In this document: piece after piece, positions 40,220 to 48,639 of the stretch
Layout: each line of letters starts with the position of its first letter
Position numbering within the stretch: position 1 is the first letter of the stretch
NCBI GenBank assembly: GCA_965140555.1
Contig: OZ223259.1
Location: forward strand, 2,418,001 to 2,482,000
Direction: 5' to 3'
DNA from: UBA1351 sp965140555
GTDB lineage: Bacteria > Bacillota > Clostridia > Lachnospirales > Vallitaleaceae
DNA: 64,000 bases
Program-made: the position numbers and the translations under genes
The notes under the pieces: generated by a model
Database searches by the model: none
What the model saw: only the letters and a program-made list of their open reading frames with translations
Told to the model about the DNA's origin: nothing

Positions 40220-42751
40220 TTAACCGGCACAGGATTCACATTCTTCAACTTCCAAGGATTTGGAGCGGATATAGTAAATGGATTTGATGCCTTTTTCCCA
40301 TGCGTGAATGTATAAGTCGAGTATTTGACGCATGGAATGTTCTGTCGTGATGTATAAGTTCAAGGATTGGCTTTGGTCAATATGGCGTTGTCGAACACCG
40401 GCAGCTTCAATGGACCAGTGTTGATCAATCGTATGAGCACTTTTATAGAGCCAATAGGTTGCAGGAGATAAATCAGGTGCAACACGAGGGAGGATTTCTC
40501 CCTTTTTCTCTTCTAAGAAATACTTATGCATAACCGGGTCGATACCTGCTGTTGTTCCGGCAATAATGGAAGTTGAACCGGTTGGAGCAATGGCCAAAAG
40601 GTAGCCGTTGCGTAAACCGTTATGGTGAACATCTTGAGCCAAGGATTGCCAAGCATCCGATGTATAGCCATGATTTTGGAAGTATGCACCGTTATCCCAA
40701 TCTGAGCCATTAAAGTGGTGGTAACTTCCTTTTTCTTTGGCGATGTTCATACTGGCTTCGATGGCATAATAATTAATCTGTTCGAAGAGTTCATCACTAA
40801 AGGTTAAGTGTTCATCGGATTCCCAACGGATACCTTCATTGACAAGAGCGTGATGATAACCGCTTACGCCAAGGCCTATGGCTCGATAGCGTTGATTGGT
40901 ATGTTCCGCATAGGTTAATGGGTAGGCGTTCATATCAATAACGTTGTCGAGGGCACGAACGACCACATGTATAATGTTGCGTAATTCTTCCCGATTGTGA
41001 AGGTCAATACGTCCTAGAACTAAAGAAGCAAGGTTGCAGACAACAAAGTCGCCGGGTTTATTACGTTCGACGATGATGGTTTCCCCATCAATGACCATGC
41101 GTTCAGGTTCAAGCTGTTCAATGGCACTCATATTCTGCATAATCTCCGTGCAGAGATTGGAGGAGTAGATGATTCCGCAATGCTTATTCGGATTGTCTCG
41201 ATTAACTTGGTCTCGGTTAAAGGTAAAAGGTGTTCCGGTTTCAATACCGGACTTAATAATGAGACGAACCAAATCTTTGATGCTGATTTCACGTTTGGAT
41301 ATCGCCGGATCATTCACACAATCCAGATAGCGCTCTTCCCATTCGGTGCCATAGAAATCTTCCAGGCTATAGCCTTTGACCGTGAGGATTTCATGGGGAC
41401 ACATTAAATGCCATGTATTATTCAAGTCTTCTTTGGCTTTTCGCCAGAATAAATCCGGGTAACAGATACCTGGAAAGACATCATGGGCTTTGGAACGATC
41501 ATCCCCGTTATTGGTCTTCATTTGAAGGAATTCGGGGATATCTTTATGCCAGACATCTAGATAGACAGCTACAGAACCTTGACGTACACCTAATTGATCC
41601 ACAGCAACAGCAGTATCGTTGGCTAGTTTAATCCAGCGTATGACACCTCCGGCAACACCTTTGAAGCCTCGAATGTCAGAGCCGTTGGCACGTACTTTTC
41701 CGAAATAGAGGCCCATGCCGCCTCCGGACTTCGATACTTTTGCGAAGTTATCAATGGCTTTGTAGATGCCGCCTAATGAATCATCAACGGTATCAATAAA
41801 GCAAGAGGAAAGTTGGTGATGGGGTTTGCGAGCATTGCTTAATGTGGGGGTTGCCATTGTGACTTTTAGAGAACTGAGTATGCCGTATAAGTCACGAATG
41901 AATGATAATCGATCGGAGGTTTCATTCATAGCAAGATGCATGGCGATGCCGATAAACATCTCTTGAGGGGTTTCAATAACCTGTCCGTCAAAATTACGCA
42001 AGAGATACCGTTTGTTAAGTAAACTTAAGCTTGAATAAGTAAAGTGTTTATCGTTATCGTCATCTATATAGGAGGCAAGGGTATCAATCTCTTCTTTTGA
42101 ATAATGAGCAAGAAGCTTATCCGTATAAAAGCCCTTCTGGGTATAATGCACGAGTTTATCATAAAACGAGTGAAGACCCAACTGTTGATTTTGTTCGCTT
42201 ACTTGACGATGAATATGCAAACTCAAGAAACGAGCGGCAATATATTCCCAATCCGGAGCATCAGCATCGGTGAGTTCAAGGGAAGACCGGATGAGCGTCT
42301 GAAAACGAGCATCAGCAGTGGCAGTTGGGGTTATAAAGGTCTCAACTTTACGATGTAAATCGGAAAGGGAATAAATAGGGCCAAAAGTTTCAGGGATTTG
42401 ATGTAGAAGGTCCATAACGGCATCATCAAATCCGTGAGAACGGAAGGCATTAAGGCAGTCCCGCAATTCTGAGTGACGATTTCGATAGAGAATATATTCT
42501 TTGGCCACATGATGTGCATTTCCGGCCATAAGAAGTTCTTCGACTCGGTCTTGGATATCTTCTACAGTGAGAAGTTGTTGTTTATCATTTAATTGAAGAG
42601 CATAGTGATAGATAGAGTCTTCAATCGATGTAATCAAGGTTGAGTCAGCTTCTTGCTGTGTACTTGCAAATGCTTTAGAAATAGCAATGCCTATTTTAGT
42701 GGCATCAAAAGGGACTAAAGTCTGATTTCTTTTTTTTATCAATAATGTCAT
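40220..42751 (-). CDS. nrdA: Class I ribonucleotide reductase alpha subunit
   Basis: An 843-residue catalytic subunit. Residues 1-90 form an ATP-cone regulatory domain (MTLLIKKRNQTLVPFDATKI), followed by the ten-stranded barrel. Barrel features are HHQLSSCFIDTVDDS with the first active-site cysteine, SSNLCTEIMQ, and AIAPTGSTSIIAGTTAGIDP. The C-terminal tail ends EVEECESCAG, carrying the two redox cysteines for reactivation by thioredoxin-like proteins. Together with NrdB it makes deoxyribonucleotides with oxygen-derived radicals. Two NrdR boxes lie immediately upstream, with box B exactly between -35 and -10. Confidence 0.95.
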   Translation of the reverse strand: MTLLIKKRNQTLVPFDATKIGIAISKAFASTQQEADSTLITSIEDSIYHYALQLNDKQQLLTVEDIQDRVEELLMAGNAHHVAKEYILYRNRHSELRDCLNAFRSHGFDDAVMDLLHQIPETFGPIYSLSDLHRKVETFITPTATADARFQTLIRSSLELTDADAPDWEYIAARFLSLHIHRQVSEQNQQLGLHSFYDKLVHYTQKGFYTDKLLAHYSKEEIDTLASYIDDDNDKHFTYSSLSLLNKRYLLRNFDGQVIETPQEMFIGIAMHLAMNETSDRLSFIRDLYGILSSLKVTMATPTLSNARKPHHQLSSCFIDTVDDSLGGIYKAIDNFAKVSKSGGGMGLYFGKVRANGSDIRGFKGVAGGVIRWIKLANDTAVAVDQLGVRQGSVAVYLDVWHKDIPEFLQMKTNNGDDRSKAHDVFPGICYPDLFWRKAKEDLNNTWHLMCPHEILTVKGYSLEDFYGTEWEERYLDCVNDPAISKREISIKDLVRLIIKSGIETGTPFTFNRDQVNRDNPNKHCGIIYSSNLCTEIMQNMSAIEQLEPERMVIDGETIIVERNKPGDFVVCNLASLVLGRIDLHNREELRNIIHVVVRALDNVIDMNAYPLTYAEHTNQRYRAIGLGVSGYHHALVNEGIRWESDEHLTFSDELFEQINYYAIEASMNIAKEKGSYHHFNGSDWDNGAYFQNHGYTSDAWQSLAQDVHHNGLRNGYLLAIAPTGSTSIIAGTTAGIDPVMHKYFLEEKKGEILPRVAPDLSPATYWLYKSAHTIDQHWSIEAAGVRQRHIDQSQSLNLYITTEHSMRQILDLYIHAWEKGIKSIYYIRSKSLEVEECESCAG

Positions 42752-42764
42752 AAGACGCTCCTTT

Positions 42765-42780
42765 TAACAATATATGGTAT
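42765..42780 (-). promoter_or_regulatory. NrdR box A
   Basis: TAACAATATATGGTAT matches the NrdR consensus ACACWATATATWGTGT at 12 of 16 positions. The equivalent base is 32 bp from box B, about three helical turns, as seen in known NrdR regulatory sites. Confidence 0.8.
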
Positions 42781-42790
42781 GTACTAGACT

Positions 42791-42819
42791 ATAATAACAC
42801 TATATATGGTTAGGGTCAA
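42791..42819 (-). promoter_or_regulatory. nrdAB promoter
   Basis: On the minus strand TTGACC (42819-42814) and TATTAT (42796-42791) are 17 bases apart, just upstream of nrdA. Confidence 0.75.
42797..42812 (-). promoter_or_regulatory. NrdR box B in the promoter spacer
   Basis: ACACTATATATGGTTA matches ACACWATATATWGTGT at 13 of 16 positions and fills the spacer between the -35 and -10 hexamers, so NrdR bound to it would block the promoter. Confidence 0.85.
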
Positions 42820-42849
42820 TACGGTGTATCAAAGAATAATAATTATTAG

Positions 42850-42878
42850 TTGACAAAGAATAAGAACTACTATACCAT
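42850..42878 (+). promoter_or_regulatory. Promoter of the metal-responsive regulator operon
   Basis: TTGACA (42850-42855) with a 17-base spacer precedes a weak -10 TACCAT (42873-42878). The metal-operator candidate follows at once. Confidence 0.55.
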
Positions 42879-42881
42879 AGT

Positions 42882-42899
42882 GTTAAGGGTAACCTTAAC
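42882..42899 (+). promoter_or_regulatory. Candidate DtxR/MntR operator
   Basis: GTTAAGGGTAACCTTAAC is an inverted repeat (GTTAAG/CTTAAC arms) immediately downstream of the -10 and ahead of the regulator gene. Its TTAAGG/CCTTAA arms resemble the TTAGGNTNNCCTAA-type sites of the DtxR/MntR family, suggesting autoregulation. Confidence 0.7.
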
Positions 42900-42924
42900 A
42901 TTTTGAGAGAAGGATGTGACAATC

Positions 42925-43611
42925 ATGACAATGAGTCATCGTGGCGAGGAAGACTATCTAAAAGCTTTATATAAGAAGACGTATCAGTATAATCAAGGGG
43001 ATACCTTACGTGTAGGAAATAAAGAACTGTGCAATTACTTCGGGCATACCATTCAGACCGTTAATGAGATGATAAAACGTCTTTGTACAAAAGGTTATGT
43101 GGATTATGTCCCCTATAAGGGAAGTAAATTGACAGATAAAGGTCTACAGCGGGTGGTCGTATTGATTAACAGACATCGTCTTTGGGAAGTGTTTCTCGTG
43201 AATTGTTGTGGTTATACATGGGAGGAAGTCGATGAAGAAGCGGAGCAATTAGAGCATGTGACATCAAGTCGTCTTTCAAATGCCCTATACAGATTTTTGA
43301 ATGAACCTGAAAAATGCCCTCATGGCGATTGGATAACCAAAGACGGTGAATGGATCTATCCGGTTAAGGATAATCAACTCTCCGGTGTGAATGAGGGCGA
43401 AGTTGTTACGGTATCCCGTGTCGTTGATGATAAGGATACATTGCTTGAATTGACACATCATGATATCAACATTGGTGATCAATTAACCCTTGTGCGCTAT
43501 CAAGATAACGATCTCATTATAGAGAATGGGGCATCAGAGCCTATTCGATTAAAGAAGGAATATGCAGAAAAGATGTATGTTCGAATTATTCCTAATATAA
43601 AGGAAACTTAA
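42925..43611 (+). CDS. DtxR/MntR-family metal-dependent regulator
   Basis: A 228-residue metal-dependent repressor. The N-terminal winged helix (EEDYLKALYKKTYQYN and NKELCNYFGHTIQTVNEMIK) is followed by a dimer/metal domain (HRLWEVFLVNCCGYTWEEVDEEAEQLEHV, then LNEPEKCPHGDWI). The C terminus is an SH3-like FeoA domain (about residues 155-228). This three-domain layout is that of full-length DtxR/IdeR-type proteins, unlike short MntR. The ATG at 42925 is preferred to GTG 42916 because AAGGATG is correctly spaced. It is the first gene of the Tro-type importer operon and probably represses it when manganese, zinc or iron is abundant. Confidence 0.9.
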   Translation: MTMSHRGEEDYLKALYKKTYQYNQGDTLRVGNKELCNYFGHTIQTVNEMIKRLCTKGYVDYVPYKGSKLTDKGLQRVVVLINRHRLWEVFLVNCCGYTWEEVDEEAEQLEHVTSSRLSNALYRFLNEPEKCPHGDWITKDGEWIYPVKDNQLSGVNEGEVVTVSRVVDDKDTLLELTHHDINIGDQLTLVRYQDNDLIIENGASEPIRLKKEYAEKMYVRIIPNIKET

Positions 43612-43648
43612 TCAAGGATTATGAAGAAGAACTAAAGGAGGACATCCT

Positions 43649-44593
43649 ATGAAGAACTGGTTTAAATGGAGTATGGTTGCAAGTATGATGATTATTGCCG
43701 TCACAGTAAGTGGCTGTGCCAAGGCAGATAAAGAAGCTGAGGGCGATTCAGGAAGTGGATTGTATAAAGTGGTTGCCACAACGACAATGCTAAGGGATAT
43801 GGCACAAGTTATTGGTGGTGAGTATGTAGACGTTGAAGGGCTCATGGGTCCGGGAATTGATCCTCACTTGTATAAGGCCAGTGCCGGTGATGTAAGACTT
43901 ATGAATGAAGCCGATTTAATTGTATATGGTGGCTTGCATTTAGAAGGTAAAATGGGGGAGATTTTTGAAAATTTGGAATCAAAAGATAAGTCAATCGTAT
44001 GTATATCGGATGGACTACCGGAAGATAAATTAATTAAAGATGCTGCGACAGGTGCTCATGACCCACATATCTGGTTTGATGTTATGTTATGGAAAGAAGC
44101 ATCAAAGAACCTTTATGATGGATTGGTGGCACTTGATTCAGAACATGAAGCTTATTTTACTGAAAACTATGAAGCGTTTCTAACAGATTTGGATAATTTG
44201 GACAGCTATATTCGTGAACAGGTTGAGCTTATACCGGAAGAGTCTAGAGTTCTTGTAACGGCTCATGATGCGTTTTCCTATTTTGGTCAAGCGTATGGGT
44301 TTGAAGTTATCGGGTTGCAAGGCATTTCAACGGCCTCCGAAGCAGGAACCGGTGATGTAAGAGAATTGGCTGACTTTATTGTAGAACGAAAAATAAAGGC
44401 ATTATTCGTTGAATCGAGTGTTCCGAAGAAAAACATAGAAGCCCTTCAAGAAGCAGTAGAAGCAAGAGGATTTAATGTGGACATTGGCGGAGAACTCTAT
44501 TCCGATTCATTGGGTAGTGAAGGAACAGCGGCTGAGACATATATAGGAACGGTAACAGCGAATGTAGACACCATTGTAGCGGCGCTGCAATAA
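43649..44593 (+). CDS. Metal ABC transporter substrate-binding lipoprotein (TroA/MntA type)
   Basis: A 314-residue cluster 9 binding protein. The N terminus MKNWFKWSMVASMMIIAVTVSGCAKA is a lipoprotein signal peptide. The metal site is built from the histidine in GPGIDPHLYKASAGD, the one in GGLHLEGKM, a histidine in HDPHIWFDVM and a C-terminal Asp (in GGELYSDSLG). All are visible. AAAGGAGG lies before the ATG. It precedes one ATPase and two permease genes. The metal could be manganese, zinc or iron, and the sequence does not decide. Confidence 0.92.
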   Translation: MKNWFKWSMVASMMIIAVTVSGCAKADKEAEGDSGSGLYKVVATTTMLRDMAQVIGGEYVDVEGLMGPGIDPHLYKASAGDVRLMNEADLIVYGGLHLEGKMGEIFENLESKDKSIVCISDGLPEDKLIKDAATGAHDPHIWFDVMLWKEASKNLYDGLVALDSEHEAYFTENYEAFLTDLDNLDSYIREQVELIPEESRVLVTAHDAFSYFGQAYGFEVIGLQGISTASEAGTGDVRELADFIVERKIKALFVESSVPKKNIEALQEAVEARGFNVDIGGELYSDSLGSEGTAAETYIGTVTANVDTIVAALQ

Positions 44594-44610
44594 TAGAAGG
44601 AGGCTAGCCA

Positions 44611-45348
44611 ATGAGCAATCGAGAATATGTTGTAGAAGTGGAAGATATGACCGTAGCATATCAAGAAAAACCGGTATTGTGGGATATTGACTTAAAAGTT
44701 CCTAAAGGTGTATTAATGGCAATCGTCGGACCGAATGGTGCAGGAAAATCAACACTGATTAAGGCCATGTTAAATTTGATTAAACCCATATCCGGTACAG
44801 TCTTATTCAATGGGAAGCCTTATGAAAGTCAACGTAAGTATATAGGCTATGTACCTCAGAGAGGTAGTGTGGATTGGGACTTTCCGACAACGGTGTTAGA
44901 TGTTGTATTAATGGGTCGTTACGGGCATATAGGCTGGATAAAGCGACCCAAAAAGCGTGATGTTACGTTGGCACAGGAAGCACTGGTTAAAGTTGGCATG
45001 GAAGACTTTGCCGACCGGCAAATCAGTCAGTTAAGCGGAGGACAGCAACAGCGTGTGTTCCTTGCAAGGGCGCTAGTGCAAGACGCCGACATATACTTTA
45101 TGGATGAACCCTTCCAAGGCGTTGATGCAAAGACAGAGCGTGCAGTCATTGCGATACTCAAAGAATTAAGAAAACGTGGCAAAACGGTACTTGTTGTCCA
45201 TCATGACTTGCAGACAGTGACGGAATATTTCGATTGGGTGACGATCTTGAATACAAAGATGATTGCCTCGGGTTTGGCGAGTGAGATTTTTACAGAAGAA
45301 AATCTTAAAAGAGCCTATCGAAGTACCGGCGACATATTAAAGGGGTGA
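44611..45348 (+). CDS. Metal ABC transporter ATPase (TroB type)
   Basis: A 245-residue ABC ATPase. Walker A is VGPNGAGKSTLIKA (about residues 40-53), the signature LSGGQQQRVFLARALVQ and Walker B IYFMDEPFQGVD follow, with the switch histidine in VVHHDLQT. The YVPQRGSVDWDFPTTVLDVVLMGRYG segment is characteristic of the manganese/zinc importers. It starts 17 bp after the binding-protein gene with AGGAGG in between and ends 4 bp before the first permease gene. Confidence 0.93.
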   Translation: MSNREYVVEVEDMTVAYQEKPVLWDIDLKVPKGVLMAIVGPNGAGKSTLIKAMLNLIKPISGTVLFNGKPYESQRKYIGYVPQRGSVDWDFPTTVLDVVLMGRYGHIGWIKRPKKRDVTLAQEALVKVGMEDFADRQISQLSGGQQQRVFLARALVQDADIYFMDEPFQGVDAKTERAVIAILKELRKRGKTVLVVHHDLQTVTEYFDWVTILNTKMIASGLASEIFTEENLKRAYRSTGDILKG

Positions 45349-45352
45349 GTAG

Positions 45353-46498
45353 ATGGAATGGATTGATATATTACTATATGATTATACATTGAGAATTGTT
45401 GCCTTCGGTTCGGCAATGCTCGGTTGTGTAAGTGGTGTTGTCGGGAGCTTTGCGATTCTCAAACGTCAAGGGCTACTAGGGGATGCTGTTTCTCATGCCT
45501 CACTTCCGGGGATTGCATTGATGTTCATCCTCTTTCAAACGAAGAATACCGGGCTTTTTATGCTAGGTGCTTTGATTGCCGGGTTATTGGCAACAGGAAT
45601 TATCATTGGTATTGATCGGTATAGTCGAATTAAAATGGATAGCGCGATGGCGTTGGTTTTATCAGTGTTTTTTGGTTTTGGTCTGGTGCTACTCACATAT
45701 ATCCAAAAAATTCCCAATGCCAATCAGGCAGGTTTGGATAAATTCATATTCGGACAAGCATCAACACTATTGCAACGTGATGTTTATATTATTGTGGCAG
45801 TAGGTCTTGCTATACTTATGATCGTTGCTGTTTTTTGGAAAGAATTGAAGCTGATGACCTTTGACCCCGAATTTGCAGATAGTATTGGGTTCTCATCGAA
45901 ACGAATATCGACCTTATTATCGGCGATTATAGTCGTATCTATCGTTATCGGATTACAGACTGTCGGTGTTATCTTAATGAGCGCCATGCTCGTAGCACCT
46001 GGAGTAGCGGCGCGACAATGGACGAATCGCTTATCCGTAATGGCAATTCTTGGCGGTATATTCGGGAGTGTGAGTGGTGTTATCGGGACAATTATCAGTT
46101 CATTGGTTCCCAAAATGCCGACAGGTCCGACTATCGTTATTGTGATTAGTCTTATTGTGTTGGTCAGCGTGACATTGGCCCCTAATCGTGGTCTTGTATG
46201 GCGAGCTGTAAGTGACTATAGGAAGAAAATCGATATAGACAAAGATAAAGTTGTATTGAACTTGTTTGAATTGGCGATGAATCATGATAATCCTCATGCA
46301 TCCCATGACTTGCAGGCGATTAAACCGATGGTTGCGACAAATCGAAAGGGCGTAGAACTTCTAAGACGTCAATTGGAACAGCTACAAGAAAAAGGACTGG
46401 TGGACCAAGAATACTTTGACCACTGGCATTTGACAGATACCGGTATTGCTTATGCCAAAGCACATCCGTTAAAAAAGGAGGAATCCTATGAATCCTGA
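45353..46498 (+). CDS. Metal ABC permease with C-terminal winged-helix domain (TroC type)
   Basis: A 381-residue cluster 9 permease with about eight membrane helices in the first 285 residues (GCVSGVVGSFAILKRQGLLGDAVSHASLPG is the conserved family start). The last 95 residues are cytoplasmic and look like a winged-helix DtxR-type domain (LELAMNHDN, VELLRRQLEQLQEKGLV and DHWHLTDTGIAYA). Such fusions occur in some Tro-type permeases and could add metal-responsive control of transport, but the role of the extension is not established. It overlaps the next permease gene by 11 bp. Confidence 0.88.
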   Translation: MEWIDILLYDYTLRIVAFGSAMLGCVSGVVGSFAILKRQGLLGDAVSHASLPGIALMFILFQTKNTGLFMLGALIAGLLATGIIIGIDRYSRIKMDSAMALVLSVFFGFGLVLLTYIQKIPNANQAGLDKFIFGQASTLLQRDVYIIVAVGLAILMIVAVFWKELKLMTFDPEFADSIGFSSKRISTLLSAIIVVSIVIGLQTVGVILMSAMLVAPGVAARQWTNRLSVMAILGGIFGSVSGVIGTIISSLVPKMPTGPTIVIVISLIVLVSVTLAPNRGLVWRAVSDYRKKIDIDKDKVVLNLFELAMNHDNPHASHDLQAIKPMVATNRKGVELLRRQLEQLQEKGLVDQEYFDHWHLTDTGIAYAKAHPLKKEESYES

Positions 46499-47627
46499 AT
46501 TAGAAATTCAACTCATTGCTGTAATAGTAGCTGTTGCGTGTTCCATACCGGGTGTTTTCCTTGTATTAAGGAAGATGGCAATGATGACGGATGCGATTAC
46601 ACATACGATATTACTGGGTATTATTCTGGCGTTCTTTTTGGTTAATGACTTGAGCTCCCCGCTCTTAATTATCGGTGCAGCTGTTGTCGGCGTTGTAACT
46701 GTATATTTGGTGGAAGTGTTAGATCGAACAAAGTTGGTGTCAGAAGAATCGGCGATAGGGATTGTCTTTCCTTTATTATTTAGTACGGCGATTATTCTTA
46801 TTAGCCGATATGCAGGGGATATTCATTTGGATACAGACTCCGTATTACTCGGTGAATTAGCCTTTGCTCCTTTTAACCGGATGGTTATCGGGGGTGTGGA
46901 CATAGGGCCTGAAGCATTGATTACTATGGGTATTATACTATTGATTAATGTCAGTCTTGTCCTTGTCTTCTTTAAAGAAATGAAAATAACAATTTTTGAT
47001 AAAAGTCTGGCAGCAGTATTAGGCTTTTCTCCCATCTTGATGCAATATGGCTTAATGACGTCTGTATCCGTCACGACAGTTGGTGCTTTTGAAGCCGTCG
47101 GTTCCATTCTTGTTATTGCATTTATGATCGGACCGCCTGTATCCGCCTATCTATTGACGGATAATTTGAAGAAGATGTTGTTTATCAGTGCCGGAATCGG
47201 TGCTGTAAATGCCCTTATCGGTTACCGAATTGCCTTTGCTTTTGATGTATCCATTGCAGGAAGTATGGCGGTTATGACAGGCATATCATTTTTCTTAATC
47301 TTCGTCTTTGCACCGAAGCGAGGCTTTATTACAGTTCTTCGGCGACGACGTTTTCAACGTTGGGATTTTGCGAAGAAGTCACTGCTCTTTCACTTAATGA
47401 ATCATGAGAATAGTGACGTGGAGAGCAGGGAAAATGGTGTTGCGAGTATATATGAGCACTTGAATTGGAACAAAGAATTTGTTCAAAAAATTCTGAAAGA
47501 ATTGGAAAGAGATGCCATTATATATCGAAAGGACAAGATATACTGTTTGACAGAAGAAGGTAGACGCTATACGAAGGATAGCTATGATGCGATTATAGAA
47601 AGTTTTAAAGAGGAGTCCTTGGTATAA
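46488..47627 (+). CDS. Metal ABC permease with C-terminal winged-helix domain (TroD type)
   Basis: A 379-residue cluster 9 permease paralogous to the preceding gene, with PGVFLVLRKMAMMTDAITHTILLG as the conserved start and about eight helices. After the membrane part (ending about residue 285) it has a cytoplasmic tail of some 90 residues with a winged-helix-like pattern (LFHLMNHENSD, VQKILKELERDAIIYRKDKI, CLTEEGRRYTKD). Two permeases per operon form the heterodimeric channel. It ends 9 bp from the convergent AraC gene, so no terminator is present in between. Confidence 0.88.
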   Translation: MNPELEIQLIAVIVAVACSIPGVFLVLRKMAMMTDAITHTILLGIILAFFLVNDLSSPLLIIGAAVVGVVTVYLVEVLDRTKLVSEESAIGIVFPLLFSTAIILISRYAGDIHLDTDSVLLGELAFAPFNRMVIGGVDIGPEALITMGIILLINVSLVLVFFKEMKITIFDKSLAAVLGFSPILMQYGLMTSVSVTTVGAFEAVGSILVIAFMIGPPVSAYLLTDNLKKMLFISAGIGAVNALIGYRIAFAFDVSIAGSMAVMTGISFFLIFVFAPKRGFITVLRRRRFQRWDFAKKSLLFHLMNHENSDVESRENGVASIYEHLNWNKEFVQKILKELERDAIIYRKDKIYCLTEEGRRYTKDSYDAIIESFKEESLV

Positions 47628-47635
47628 ACCGGTAT

Positions 47636-48493
47636 TCATAAATGATGTGCTATAGATTTGTTACGGTAGGTACTCGGAGGCATGCCGGTTAGTTTGGAGA
47701 AAATTCGGCTAAAATAAAGGGGATTGCTATAGCCCACAACACCGGCAATCTCATTAATGGATAAGTCCGTACTACGAAGAAGTTCTTTACCCTTGTCAAC
47801 ACGTAAGGCGATGATATATTGCCGAGGTGTCGTTTGGTAAAGTTCTCCAAAACGCCGAATCAGCCAACAAGTGCTCATATGATACTTTGCGGCATAGTCT
47901 TCAATAGGAATATCCTCATAAAAATGTTCATTCATATCAATAAGAAGGTCGTCAAAGGCGCGTTGCCCTTTTGATTGGCCTTCTTTTTCTTCTAAACTAT
48001 AACGGTGAAGTAAGGTTAAAAGTGTTGTGGCGTAAGCATTGCATAAAGATGAGAAATGCTTACGTTTTTGTTGTAATTCTTTAATAATGGAATCAAAGTA
48101 GAAGAGGATATCCAAATGCGAACCGAAGGTGTAGCATTGGGCCGTGTCGAATCGGAGTCTTTCTAACTGCGGGGATGGAACAACGGCATGAAAATGAAGC
48201 CAGTAGATATCCGGATTGTCCGAAAGCGTGTATTGATAGAATTGAGGAATATCGGGCGTGTAGAGAATGCCCTGACCTTCTCGAAGGATCTGTTCTTGTC
48301 CATGTATACGAAAGGTACCTTGACCCTTAGCCATATAGATGAGTTGAAAATCGGAGCGTCCATGGGGGCGGTCTGTTGTAAATTCATTAACTGTTTCAAG
48401 ACGGATGTGCCCGCAGGAGTTGACAAGCAAGTCCGTGGATGGTGAGTAGCTAATATCATTTGGTAGGGTAAGATAACCGGAATGGTAGAGCAT
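47636..48493 (-). CDS. AraC-family regulator, probably of the beta-galactosidase gene
   Basis: A 285-residue AraC protein. The cupin-like arm occupies residues 25-110 (GRSDFQLIYMAKGQGTFRIHGQEQILREGQ). The C-terminal double helix-turn-helix includes YHMSTCWLIRRFGELYQTTPR and SINEIAGVVGYSNPLYFSRIFSKLTG. AAAGGAG precedes its ATG. It is divergent from the GH2 beta-galactosidase gene with about 146 bp between, which suggests sugar-induced activation of that gene. Its 3' end nearly touches the Tro operon end. Confidence 0.9.
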   Translation of the reverse strand: MLYHSGYLTLPNDISYSPSTDLLVNSCGHIRLETVNEFTTDRPHGRSDFQLIYMAKGQGTFRIHGQEQILREGQGILYTPDIPQFYQYTLSDNPDIYWLHFHAVVPSPQLERLRFDTAQCYTFGSHLDILFYFDSIIKELQQKRKHFSSLCNAYATTLLTLLHRYSLEEKEGQSKGQRAFDDLLIDMNEHFYEDIPIEDYAAKYHMSTCWLIRRFGELYQTTPRQYIIALRVDKGKELLRSTDLSINEIAGVVGYSNPLYFSRIFSKLTGMPPSTYRNKSIAHHL

Positions 48494-48639
48494 AACAAAC
48501 TCCTTTCAGTGGATAAGATGTATCAAATTGTATCATTTTGTGCATAAAACTGTCAATGCAGTATATGGTCAAAACTCAGATTTAGAGGTATGCTAAATAG
48601 GAATAAATCATGCATTAAGATGATAAAGGAGACGAGAGA

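Noticed and set aside
42004..42030. GTTAAGTAAACTTAAGCTTG in nrdA resembling the XRE operator core
   Set aside because: It lies within a conserved coding sequence far from any promoter, and the match is incomplete.
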